From JBASRP01 sp044866075 (GTDB lineage: Bacteria > Actinomycetota > AC-67), in NCBI GenBank assembly GCA_044866075.1, contig JBIOTQ010000063.1, forward strand, positions 1-29,934: DNA of 29,934 nucleotides, read 5' to 3'. The notes under the pieces were generated by a model, which was given only the letters and a program-made list of their open reading frames with translations, ran no database searches and was not told the origin of the DNA. Positions 23,143-29,934 of the stretch are shown in pieces (the stretch's first letter is position 1; each line of letters starts with the position of its first letter). The position numbers and the translations under genes are program-made.

Positions 23143-23589
23143 ATGAAGGTCCACGAGCTCGGTCATGTCGTCCTGTACGTGCGCGACCTCGAACGGTCGC
23201 GCCACTTCTACCGCGACGTTCTCGGGTGGCACGAGGTCGCCGATTTCGGCGGGATCGGCGCCATGTTCTCGTCGGGTCGCACGCACCACGAGCTGCTGTT
23301 GCTGGAGGTGGGGCCGAGCGCGCAACCGATCCCCGAGGGACGGCGCGTCGGCATGTATCACTTCGGCCTGAAGGTCGGGACGACCGACGACGAGCTGCGC
23401 GACGCCTACAAGACGCTTCAGGAGAACGACGTGCCGGTCCTCGGCACCGCCGATCACACCGTGACGCACAGCCTCTACATCGCCGACCCCGACGAGAACG
23501 AGATCGAGCTCTACATCGACGTCCAGCCCGAGCGCTGGCGCGAGGAGCCGATGGCCGTCGCCGCGCCTGTGAAGCCGCTGCGCCTGTAA
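23143..23589 (+). CDS. VOC-family protein, extradiol-dioxygenase/glyoxalase-like
   Basis: A 148-residue single VOC protein. Three metal ligands are visible: H8 (LGHVVLYV), H73 (MYHFGLKV) and E122 (NEIELYID), the facial triad of catechol 2,3-dioxygenases and related metalloenzymes. The short length equals small dioxygenase-like VOC proteins rather than classic two-module extradiol enzymes. GAGGAGG precedes the ATG, and a TAGGCT box lies about 25 bases further up. The methyltransferase gene begins six bases after its stop, so they form a pair. The substrate is unknown. Confidence 0.88.
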   Translation: MKVHELGHVVLYVRDLERSRHFYRDVLGWHEVADFGGIGAMFSSGRTHHELLLLEVGPSAQPIPEGRRVGMYHFGLKVGTTDDELRDAYKTLQENDVPVLGTADHTVTHSLYIADPDENEIELYIDVQPERWREEPMAVAAPVKPLRL

Positions 23590-23594
23590 CCGGC

Positions 23595-24326
23595 GTGAGG
23601 CTCTACGCCGAACTCGCCGGCTGGTGGCCGCTGCTCTCGCCGCCGGAGGAGTACGCGGAAGAGGCGGCGAGTTACGTCGCGGCGTTCGAGAGACTGGCGA
23701 GGCGAGAGCTGCGTGACGTCCTCGAGCTCGGCAGCGGCGGCGGGAACAACGCGAGCTTCATGAAACGCCGGTTCGCGATGACGCTGACCGACCTGTCCGA
23801 GGACATGCTCGCCGTCAGCCGGGCCCTCAACCCCGAGTGCGAGCACGTCAGAGGAGACATGCGGACCCTGCGGCTCGAGCGAAGGTTCGACGCGGTGTTG
23901 GTCCACGACGCGATCATGTACATGACGACCGAGGCCGACCTCGCTGCAGCGATGGCGACCGCCGCTGCGCACCTCAGGCCCGGCGGCGTCGCGTTGTTCG
24001 TCCCGGACGACACCACCGAATCGTACAGGCCGTTCACGTCTCACGGCGGGAACGACGCGGGCGGTCGGGCGCTGCGTTATCTCGAATGGGCGGCGCCGTT
24101 GCCACCGGACGCGACGGAAACCGTCGTCACTTTCGTCGTCGTCACGAAAGAGAACGGCACGACCAAGACGTACCTCGACGAGCAACGCTTCGGGCTCTTC
24201 CCGCGCACGATGTGGCTGCGGCTGATCGAGGAAGCCGGATTGGAAGGGGTACCGCTCCCCTACGAGCACTCCGAGTTCGACCCGTCGATCCCCCGCGAGA
24301 TGTTCGCGGGCATCAACGCCGTCTAG
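23595..24326 (+). CDS. Class I SAM-dependent methyltransferase
   Basis: A 243-residue methyltransferase. Motif I is VLELGSGGGNN (42-52), followed by LTDLSEDMLAVSRALNP (SAM ribose acidic region), GDMRTLRLERRFDAVLVHD and the HLRPGGVALFVPDD post-motif. The N-terminus (LYAELAGWWPLLSPPEEY) is the usual start of this group. GTG 23595 begins six bases after the VOC stop and has no ribosome site of its own, so translation probably depends on coupling. Its end overlaps the convergent ferredoxin gene by 14 bases. The methyl acceptor is unknown. Confidence 0.87.
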   Translation: MRLYAELAGWWPLLSPPEEYAEEAASYVAAFERLARRELRDVLELGSGGGNNASFMKRRFAMTLTDLSEDMLAVSRALNPECEHVRGDMRTLRLERRFDAVLVHDAIMYMTTEADLAAAMATAAAHLRPGGVALFVPDDTTESYRPFTSHGGNDAGGRALRYLEWAAPLPPDATETVVTFVVVTKENGTTKTYLDEQRFGLFPRTMWLRLIEEAGLEGVPLPYEHSEFDPSIPREMFAGINAV

Positions 24327-24549
24327 GGTCCGTCGCCCAGGGGGCCGGATCGTCCAGGTCCTCGATCACGATCGCGCCGGTCGGACACGACGCCGACGCG
24401 TCGCGCAGGATCTCTTCCTCGACGGTCTCCGGATCGAGGACCTCGACCTTGAGGAACTCGCCCTCGATCCATTTGAACGCGGTCGGCGCCAGGTAGATGC
24501 AGTTACCGGCCCCGATGCACCGGTGCTTGTCGACCCGGACGCGCAACAT
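24313..24549 (-). CDS. P450-type single-cluster ferredoxin
   Basis: A 78-residue ferredoxin with C11-IGAGN-C17 and C55-P in ASCPTGAI. Only three cysteines are placed as cluster ligands and the fourth position is A14, the pattern of [3Fe-4S] or unusual [4Fe-4S] ferredoxins that feed electrons to cytochrome P450s. No P450 gene is in the window. Its ATG overlaps the stop of the upstream regulator by one base (TGATG on the minus strand), so it is translationally coupled to a transcription factor gene, which is unusual for a redox carrier. Positions of the acidic patches fit a soluble electron carrier. Confidence 0.9.
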   Translation of the reverse strand: MLRVRVDKHRCIGAGNCIYLAPTAFKWIEGEFLKVEVLDPETVEEEILRDASASCPTGAIVIEDLDDPAPWATDPRRR

Positions 24550-27500
24550 CAGGCGATCCCCTCGCGCATCGCCGCGCACGACGCCTGGACGCGCGTCGCG
24601 ACGCCGAGCGCGTCGTACGCGCGCTTCAGCTCGTCGGCCACGTCGTCCTCCGAGATCTCCAGGGCGGCCGCGAGCTCCTTGTTGGTCTGGCCGCTCATCA
24701 CGCCGCGCAACAGCACGAGCCCGCGCTCGGAGAGGCCGGCCGGGACGACCGCGCCCGATCGCTCGACGCGGACAGCTTCGCCGGCTCCGACGCGCTCGGC
24801 GAGCTCCCGCAGGACGGGCGCCCGCAACCATTTCCCGCGCGTGACGTCGTCGGCCGTCTCGTGCGCGGCCATGTGGATGTCGCGGATCGCGTGGGCGCGG
24901 AACTCGGCGACCATCGGATCGTCGATCCCTTCGAACGCACGCGCGCACAGGAGGCGCCACTCGGGATAGAGGAACGTGAACAACTGCCGCGTGCGGCGCA
25001 GCTCGGCGATCGAGCGCTTCGCATGTTCGACGGCGGCGTCCTTGTTGCCGCGCGCCAGCTCGACCTGCGCCAGCGCCGCTTCGCCCTCACCCAGCCACGG
25101 TGAGTCCGACGGCGGCAGCGCCTCGGCCATGCGGATCGTTTCCTTGGCCCATTCCTCCGCCCGGGCGAGCAGTCCGTCGTCGTTCGCGTCGGCCCCGTGG
25201 CGCGCGCAGCCGGCGGCGAGCAGCGCGAGCAGCTCACATCGCCCGGCCGGCGACCCGTGCTCGGAGGCGAGCGTGAGCGCGCGCTCGAGGTGCACCTGCA
25301 TGCCCTTCGCGTCCCCGGCCGCCGAACGGACGAGACCGCGCCACGTTTCGAGCTGACGCTCGGGTAGCGCACCCGTGGACTGCAGCGCCGCCTTCCCCGC
25401 CCGATCGAGCCACGTCTCCGCTTCGTGTATGTCCCCGAGGCCCGCGTACGCGAGGGCGACACCACCGGCGGCGAGCAATTCCAGGGACGACAGGCCGATG
25501 GCGCGCGCCGACTCGAACGTCTCGATGCCCCGCGAAAGCTCCAGGTCCGCGGGACCGTGGCCGCGGGCGTACACGTGGATCGAATAGAGCATGTACGCCT
25601 CGCTCTCGGCGCGTTCGGCCTCGCTCGTCATCCGCTTCAGGTTGCGTCGCAACCGACGGATCTGCTCCACGCGCCCGGCGTGGCCGTGCGTCGTGTCCTC
25701 GATGAGGTTCGCATACGCGAAGGCGATGAGACTCGACATGACGCCGCGCTGGTCGCCGAGCTCCTCGAAGATCTCGACGGCCTCACCGGCGAGCGCCCGG
25801 AACTTCTCGAATCCCTCGACGATCTGGGGGATGTCGTGCGGGTCGAGGTTCGGGTCCTTGTAGATGTCCGGGAACTCGTCGATCACGGCCTGCATGAACG
25901 CTCGGGTGCGCCCGATCTCGATGACGCCTTGCTCGCGGCGGACGGCGGCCATGGTCGGCTTGTCGTTCAGCTTCTTCGCCAGCTCGTACGCCCGGTCGTA
26001 GGCCTCGGCTGAGCCCTCGATGTCAACGTCCTTCGACGGCGGGCTGAACGATTCGCCGAGCGCCGCGTTCAGTCTCGCCTGCCCCAGCTCGAGCAGTGCG
26101 CGGAGCTCGGCGCGTTCGTCGCCGAGCACACGCGCCTTCTCGACCGCAGCCGCCGCGTTCACCGCGGCGTCGTGCGGGTCACCGCTCTGCCTCGTCGCCG
26201 ACGCGCGGCGCAGCTGCGCCTCGAGCTCGAGCTCTGGGTCCTCGAGCGCACGCGCGAATGCCGACATCTCCGACAGCGTCGCGAGTCGTTCCTCGGGGCG
26301 GCCGAGCGCGTCGAGAGCGTCGTCGCGTAGCCGCAGCAACTCGGCGCGGTCCTCCGGCGAGGCCGACGTGCGCCGCGCCGCGTCCACCGAGCGGAGAGCC
26401 TCCTCGGGGGCGAACGTGGCGAGCGCGTTGCGCGCGCCCTCGATCGAGTAGCGGACGCCGTTCTCCTCGTCGCCCGCCTCGAGCGCGTGGAACGCGATCG
26501 TCGCCTGACAGGCGTGCGGGTAGTCCTCGGACGACATCAGCGTCACCAGTCCGGCATGGATCGCGCGATGCCTCTGCCTCGCGCCCTGCGTCATCAGCAC
26601 GGTGCGCACCTCGTCGTGCGTGAACGCGTAGTCGTAGGACGCGCCCTCGGGCAGCGTGATGAGCAGGTTCGCTTCGAGCGCCGGCGCGAGCTGATCCGCC
26701 ACGACCGATGGGGTCTCGGGGGCGTCCGGGGTGAGCGTCGCGCGCACCGCGGTGAGGTCGTTCAGCCGGAAGCGCCGCCCGATCACGGCGGCATCGGATA
26801 GGGCGATCCGCGAGCCCTCGGGGATCTGCCCCAGCCGTCGCTCGATGAGGATCTGCACGGACGGCGCGACGGTCGCGCGCGCCGCCGCGGAGACCTCCAT
26901 GCGCCCGCTAAGGAGCTGGAAGAGGCCCGCTTCGCGGAAGGTCTGCGCGAACTCCACGATGAAGAACGGGACGCCTTCGCCGCGCGCGTGCAGCGTCGCC
27001 GCGCAGTCGGGGCTGACGGGGTGACCGAGGATGTGCGCGAGCAGCTCGCCGGTCTCGGCGCGCGACAAGCGCTCGAGCTTCATCCGGCGAACGAGCCGCA
27101 TGCGATCGAGGTCGGCCACGAGCATGGTCGCGGGTGTCGGCTGCGGGCTGAGGTCGGAACGATGCGCGAGCACCAGCAGGATCGGGCTCTGCGACGAGGT
27201 CCGCACCAGGTAGCGGATCAGCTTGATGCTGTCCTCGTCCCCCCACTGGAGGTCGTCGAAGAGGAGGACGAGGGGAACGGCGTCGGCGATCTGGCGCAGC
27301 GCCACGGTCGCGACGTCGTACACGCGCAACATCTGCTCGGCCGGCGCCAAGCCACTCTCGGCCTCGCCGCGACCCCAGAGGACGTTGCGCGCGCGCTCGA
27401 GCGCGTCACGCGCGGACGCCCGGTCGGCGAGAGCCTCGATCGACGACGACGACAGCAACGTGCGCAGGAGGAAGAACGGACCGCGGAGCTCCTCGTCGCC

Positions 27501-28313
27501 CCCGACCATCACCGGGCCGAACCCCGTCGCGGCGGCGGCGGCGATCGCCGACTCCATCAGGCGGGTCTTGCCGATGCCGGGCTCCCCCTCGATTGCGACG
27601 ACGCGGATCTGGCGCTTGAGAACGGCGTCGAGGTCCTGCTCGATCGCCGCGCGCTCGGCCGTCCGGCCGACGATCGGCGTGGCCTCCGGCCGGACGAATG
27701 TCTCCTCGAATCCGCCGAGCGGCGCAGCGGAGCGGGCGGACGCCGGCTCACCGGCGGACGTTCGGGCCCCGTCCCCGTCCTGCCAGGCGACCTCGTGGAC
27801 GCGCCACTGGGTCGGGAACCCCTTGAGCGTGAACATCCCGCGGTCGACGAACGTGAAGTCTCTGACCCCCGCGGTCAGGTCGCGGGTTATCTGCGAGACG
27901 AAGATCTGCCCTCCGTTCGCCTTCGCCGAGATGCGCGCGGCCGCATTGACGGCCGTTCCGTACAGAGTGCCCGATTCGCGAAGAACCTCCCCGCTGTTGA
28001 GCCCGATGCGCACGCGGATCGGATGAGCGACGCCGCTCGCGTTGTGCTCGTCGAAGCAGCGCTGGATCGCGACCGCGCACTCGATCGCTTTGCGGGCCGA
28101 GGCGAAAGCGACCATGAAACCGTCGCCCATGAACACGACCTCGTGGCCGTCGTACCTGCCCAACTGCTCGCGGAGCAGCTTTTCGTGGGTGCGCATGACC
28201 TCCTGCGCGACGTCGTCGCCCTCGCGCGTCCGCAGGTCCGTCGACCCCTCGACGTCGGAGAACAGCACCGTCACGGTGCCTTCAGGGAGCGTATCGATGC
28301 TCGGTTTGTCCAA
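24549..28313 (-). CDS. Class III nucleotidyl cyclase / STAND ATPase / TPR / LuxR regulator
   Basis: A 1254-residue signalling protein: cyclase homology domain (about 10-175), AAA/STAND ATPase (about 205-450; Walker A GEPGIGKT, Walker B LVLLFDDLQWGDE), a long helical TPR-type region (about 600-1130) and a C-terminal LuxR helix-turn-helix (about 1190-1254, LSERGLVLLRGVMSGQTNKELA). The cyclase metal Asp residues D20 and D64 and the transition-state pair N123/R127 are present, but the residues that select adenine are V60 and T116 rather than Lys and Asp. The start is TTG at 28313 with GGGGGATCC before it; no ATG fits. Similar MalT-like proteins exist in mycobacteria (Rv0386 type). It lies between an aldehyde dehydrogenase and a ferredoxin, its likely operon mates. 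Confidence 0.9.
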   Translation of the reverse strand: MDKPSIDTLPEGTVTVLFSDVEGSTDLRTREGDDVAQEVMRTHEKLLREQLGRYDGHEVVFMGDGFMVAFASARKAIECAVAIQRCFDEHNASGVAHPIRVRIGLNSGEVLRESGTLYGTAVNAAARISAKANGGQIFVSQITRDLTAGVRDFTFVDRGMFTLKGFPTQWRVHEVAWQDGDGARTSAGEPASARSAAPLGGFEETFVRPEATPIVGRTAERAAIEQDLDAVLKRQIRVVAIEGEPGIGKTRLMESAIAAAAATGFGPVMVGGDEELRGPFFLLRTLLSSSSIEALADRASARDALERARNVLWGRGEAESGLAPAEQMLRVYDVATVALRQIADAVPLVLLFDDLQWGDEDSIKLIRYLVRTSSQSPILLVLAHRSDLSPQPTPATMLVADLDRMRLVRRMKLERLSRAETGELLAHILGHPVSPDCAATLHARGEGVPFFIVEFAQTFREAGLFQLLSGRMEVSAAARATVAPSVQILIERRLGQIPEGSRIALSDAAVIGRRFRLNDLTAVRATLTPDAPETPSVVADQLAPALEANLLITLPEGASYDYAFTHDEVRTVLMTQGARQRHRAIHAGLVTLMSSEDYPHACQATIAFHALEAGDEENGVRYSIEGARNALATFAPEEALRSVDAARRTSASPEDRAELLRLRDDALDALGRPEERLATLSEMSAFARALEDPELELEAQLRRASATRQSGDPHDAAVNAAAAVEKARVLGDERAELRALLELGQARLNAALGESFSPPSKDVDIEGSAEAYDRAYELAKKLNDKPTMAAVRREQGVIEIGRTRAFMQAVIDEFPDIYKDPNLDPHDIPQIVEGFEKFRALAGEAVEIFEELGDQRGVMSSLIAFAYANLIEDTTHGHAGRVEQIRRLRRNLKRMTSEAERAESEAYMLYSIHVYARGHGPADLELSRGIETFESARAIGLSSLELLAAGGVALAYAGLGDIHEAETWLDRAGKAALQSTGALPERQLETWRGLVRSAAGDAKGMQVHLERALTLASEHGSPAGRCELLALLAAGCARHGADANDDGLLARAEEWAKETIRMAEALPPSDSPWLGEGEAALAQVELARGNKDAAVEHAKRSIAELRRTRQLFTFLYPEWRLLCARAFEGIDDPMVAEFRAHAIRDIHMAAHETADDVTRGKWLRAPVLRELAERVGAGEAVRVERSGAVVPAGLSERGLVLLRGVMSGQTNKELAAALEISEDDVADELKRAYDALGVATRVQASCAAMREGIA

Positions 28314-28339
28314 GGATCCCCCGGTCGAGCGACCCTCAG

Positions 28340-28345
28340 ATTATC
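28340..28345 (-). promoter_or_regulatory. GATAAT -10-like box before the cyclase regulator
   Basis: GATAAT on the minus strand lies in the 46-base gap after the aldehyde dehydrogenase stop, 26 bases before the TTG start. No good -35 is seen at the right distance, so the regulator may have its own weak promoter in addition to read-through. Confidence 0.35.
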
Positions 28346-28359
28346 GCGTCAGGCGCAGT

Positions 28360-29802
28360 CTAGAACGGCGGGATCATGGTCTTGTACTCGACGTACTCCT
28401 CGAGGCCCTCGCGGCCGAACTCACGGCCGAGCCCCGACGCTTTGTACCCTCCGAACGGGGCGAAGAAGTCCATGAGATAGCGGTTGACGGCGGTGGTTCC
28501 GGTGCGCACGCGTCGCATGATCTCGAGCCCTTTCTCCGCGTCGGTCGTCCACACGGAACCCGCGAGACCGTACTCGCTCGCGTTCGCGATCCGGATCGCG
28601 TCCTCCTCGTCCGTGTACGGGATCACGGCAAGGACCGGCCCGAAGATCTCCTCCTGAGCGATGCGCATGTCGTTCGACACGTCGGCGAAGACGGTGGGCT
28701 GGACGTACCAGCCTTTGTCGAGGCCGCTCGGCCGACCGCTGCCGCCGACGACCACGCGCGCGCCTTCCTCCTGACCGAGCGCGATGTACTTCTCGACGCG
28801 CTCCTGCTGGCGCTTCGCCACGAGCGGCCCGATGTAGTTCGCGGGATCGTTCGGATCGCCGACGGTCAGCGAACCAACCATCGAACCGACGGCGTCGACG
28901 ACCTCCGTGTAGCGGTCGCGGCTCGCGAGGATGCGCGTCTGCGCGATGCAGGCCTGGCCGTTGTTCATCAGCGCCGCGAACTTGAGCTCGTCCATGATCG
29001 CGCCGAGGTCGGCGTCGTCGAGGACGATCGCGGCCGACTTGCCGCCGAGCTCGAGCGAGAACCGCTTCAGCTGCTCGCCGCAGATCGCGCCGATCTTGCG
29101 GCCGGCCGCCGTCGATCCGGTGAAGGCGATCTTGTCCACGCCGGGGTGACGCACGAGGTGCTCCCCCACCTCGCGTCCGGCCGGGACGATCGAGACGACG
29201 CCTTCGGGGACGCCGGCTTCGGTCAGCAGGTCGGCCATGAAGAACGCGTCCAGCGGCGTCTCCGGGGCCGGCTTGATGACGAGCGTGCAGCCGGTGATGA
29301 GCGCCGGCGCGAGCTTGGACATGATCGTGAACTGCGGGACGTTCCAGGGCGGGATGACGCCGACGACCCCGACCGGCTCGCGGCGCACGATCACCTGCTC
29401 GCCGAGCATCCCGGTGCGCGTCTCCTCCCACTCGTACGCATTCGCGATCTGGAGGAACGAGTTGAGCTGCATCCACGGCGCCGGCGACTGGGCGAGCTCC
29501 GAGAACCAGATCGGCGAGCCCATCTCCTCGGTGATGAGCTTCGCCATGTCCGAGAGGCGCGAGGCGTAGATCTCGGCGAACTTCTGGACGACGGCGATGC
29601 GCTCTTGCGGAGTCCGGCGCGGCCAGTCGCCGTTGTCGAAGGCCTCGCGCGCGGCCGCGACGGCGGCGTCGACGTCGGACTCGGTGGCCTCGGGTACGCG
29701 CCCGACCGGCGCCTCCGAGTGCGGCGAGATCACCTCGATAGTGCGATCGCTCGCGGGGGTCGTCCACTTCCCACCGATGAAGAGCTTGTCGTGGATACGC
29801 AC
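28360..29802 (-). CDS. NAD(P)-dependent aldehyde dehydrogenase
   Basis: A 480-residue aldehyde dehydrogenase of full length. Catalytic residues are N154 (PPWNVPQF), E251 (LELGGKS) and C285 (NGQACIAQ); the cofactor loop is FTGSTAAGRKIG (227-238), and EEIFGPVLAVIPY lies in the C-terminal part. It oxidises an aldehyde to the acid. The start is GTG at 29802, with GGGAGG six bases upstream. It heads the minus-strand run ALDH, cyclase-LuxR regulator, ferredoxin. Together with a fatty acyl-CoA reductase and alcohol dehydrogenase elsewhere in the window it fits long-chain alcohol/aldehyde metabolism, but the substrate is not shown. Confidence 0.95.
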   Translation of the reverse strand: MRIHDKLFIGGKWTTPASDRTIEVISPHSEAPVGRVPEATESDVDAAVAAAREAFDNGDWPRRTPQERIAVVQKFAEIYASRLSDMAKLITEEMGSPIWFSELAQSPAPWMQLNSFLQIANAYEWEETRTGMLGEQVIVRREPVGVVGVIPPWNVPQFTIMSKLAPALITGCTLVIKPAPETPLDAFFMADLLTEAGVPEGVVSIVPAGREVGEHLVRHPGVDKIAFTGSTAAGRKIGAICGEQLKRFSLELGGKSAAIVLDDADLGAIMDELKFAALMNNGQACIAQTRILASRDRYTEVVDAVGSMVGSLTVGDPNDPANYIGPLVAKRQQERVEKYIALGQEEGARVVVGGSGRPSGLDKGWYVQPTVFADVSNDMRIAQEEIFGPVLAVIPYTDEEDAIRIANASEYGLAGSVWTTDAEKGLEIMRRVRTGTTAVNRYLMDFFAPFGGYKASGLGREFGREGLEEYVEYKTMIPPF

Positions 29803-29844
29803 GGTGGCCTCCCTTGCACGGAAGATGCAGGAGACCAGCGTACC

Positions 29845-29859
29845 TAGGTTTGGGGCATC
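29845..29859 (+). promoter_or_regulatory. TAGGTT -10 box of the second cyclase-type gene
   Basis: TAGGTT at 29845-29850 is followed by nine bases and ATG 29860, with no ribosome-binding site. The 57-base gap is divergent to the aldehyde dehydrogenase. Confidence 0.4.
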
Positions 29860-29934
29860 ATGGCATCCATGCGGCGCGACCTGCCGTCGGGGGACGTCAC
29901 CTTCCTGTTCACGGACATCGAAGGCTCGACCAAG
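29860..29934 (+). CDS. Class III nucleotidyl cyclase-type regulator, N-terminal fragment (cut by window end)
   Basis: Only 25 codons are visible, reading MASMRRDLPSGDVTF then LFTDIEGSTK. FTDIEGST is the first metal-binding motif of class III cyclase homology domains, matching FSDVEGST in the regulator at 24549-28313. Start may be ATG 29860 or 29869. Relatives with this N-terminus are often cyclase-STAND ATPase-LuxR/TPR proteins, but the rest lies beyond the window. It is too short for the usual ORF cut-off. Confidence 0.75.
   Translation, partial: MASMRRDLPSGDVTFLFTDIEGSTK

Noticed and set aside
28042..29847. 601-codon plus-strand frame, and a similar one at 26988-28475
   Set aside because: Both are antisense to well-supported genes (aldehyde dehydrogenase and cyclase regulator) and show only shadow composition.
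1..29934. Search for tRNA, rRNA, CRISPR, insertion sequences, prophage or toxin-antitoxin genes
   Set aside because: No such signature seen by eye; gaps between genes are short and already explained mostly by promoters.

Overview
The window is high G+C DNA (about two thirds G+C by eye) with tightly packed genes, many 1-4 base start/stop overlaps, frequent GTG/TTG starts and many genes with no ribosome-binding site but a TAnnnT box 6-9 bases before the start codon. With an MMPL transporter, a cyclase-ATPase-LuxR giant regulator, SCP2/acyl-CoA ligase genes, an HbhA/MLDS-like lipid-droplet protein and an ArpA/ScbR-type operator, this points to an actinobacterium (Actinomycetota), probably a deep-branching or uncultured lineage. 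The phylum is an inference. I see no rRNA, tRNA, CRISPR array, transposase or phage gene. No gene-free gap exceeds about 180 bases.

Layout: 1-3140 (minus) holds a fatty acyl-CoA reductase/HAD fusion followed by a zinc alcohol dehydrogenase cut by the window edge. 3302-4297 (minus) has a CBS-pair protein and a DUF488 protein. 4361-7190 (plus) has a membrane metallophosphoesterase, a macrodomain hydrolase and a cytosolic Asp-box propeller. 7187-8260 (minus) is a phosphotransferase of the aminoglycoside/acyl-CoA dehydrogenase-linked type. 8382-12832 (plus) is a lipid block: SCP2, acyl-CoA ligase, PlsC acyltransferase, XRE regulator, small phasin/HbhA-like protein, and a lone E2 acyltransferase. 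12829-15772 (minus) is a tetR-mmpL operon behind a near-perfect ArpA-type palindrome.

15950-17833 contains a degenerate receiver protein, an HxlR regulator and a cytosolic HtrA-like protease. 17830-19509 (minus) has a two-domain VOC protein and an SMP-30 lactonase. 19624-21664 (plus) couples a heme-oxygenase-like diiron protein (all six ligands in place) to a membrane glycosyltransferase; its tail overlaps a DinB gene. 22170-24326 (plus) has an anchored exported protein, an extradiol-like VOC protein and a methyltransferase. 24313-29802 (minus) runs aldehyde dehydrogenase, then a 1254-residue cyclase/STAND ATPase/LuxR regulator, then a P450-type ferredoxin. A second cyclase-type gene starts at 29860 and leaves the window.

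The recurring theme is fatty-acyl and lipid handling: acyl-CoA reduction, alcohol and aldehyde oxidation, acyl activation, phospholipid acylation, lipid-inclusion coating and lipid export, each with its own local regulator. The strongest points for follow-up are the complete diiron ligand set of the 19624 gene, the CCAAGC operator cluster around the XRE/phasin pair, the ArpA-like operator of the tetR-mmpL operon, the receiver lacking its phosphoacceptor, and the widespread leaderless promoters.
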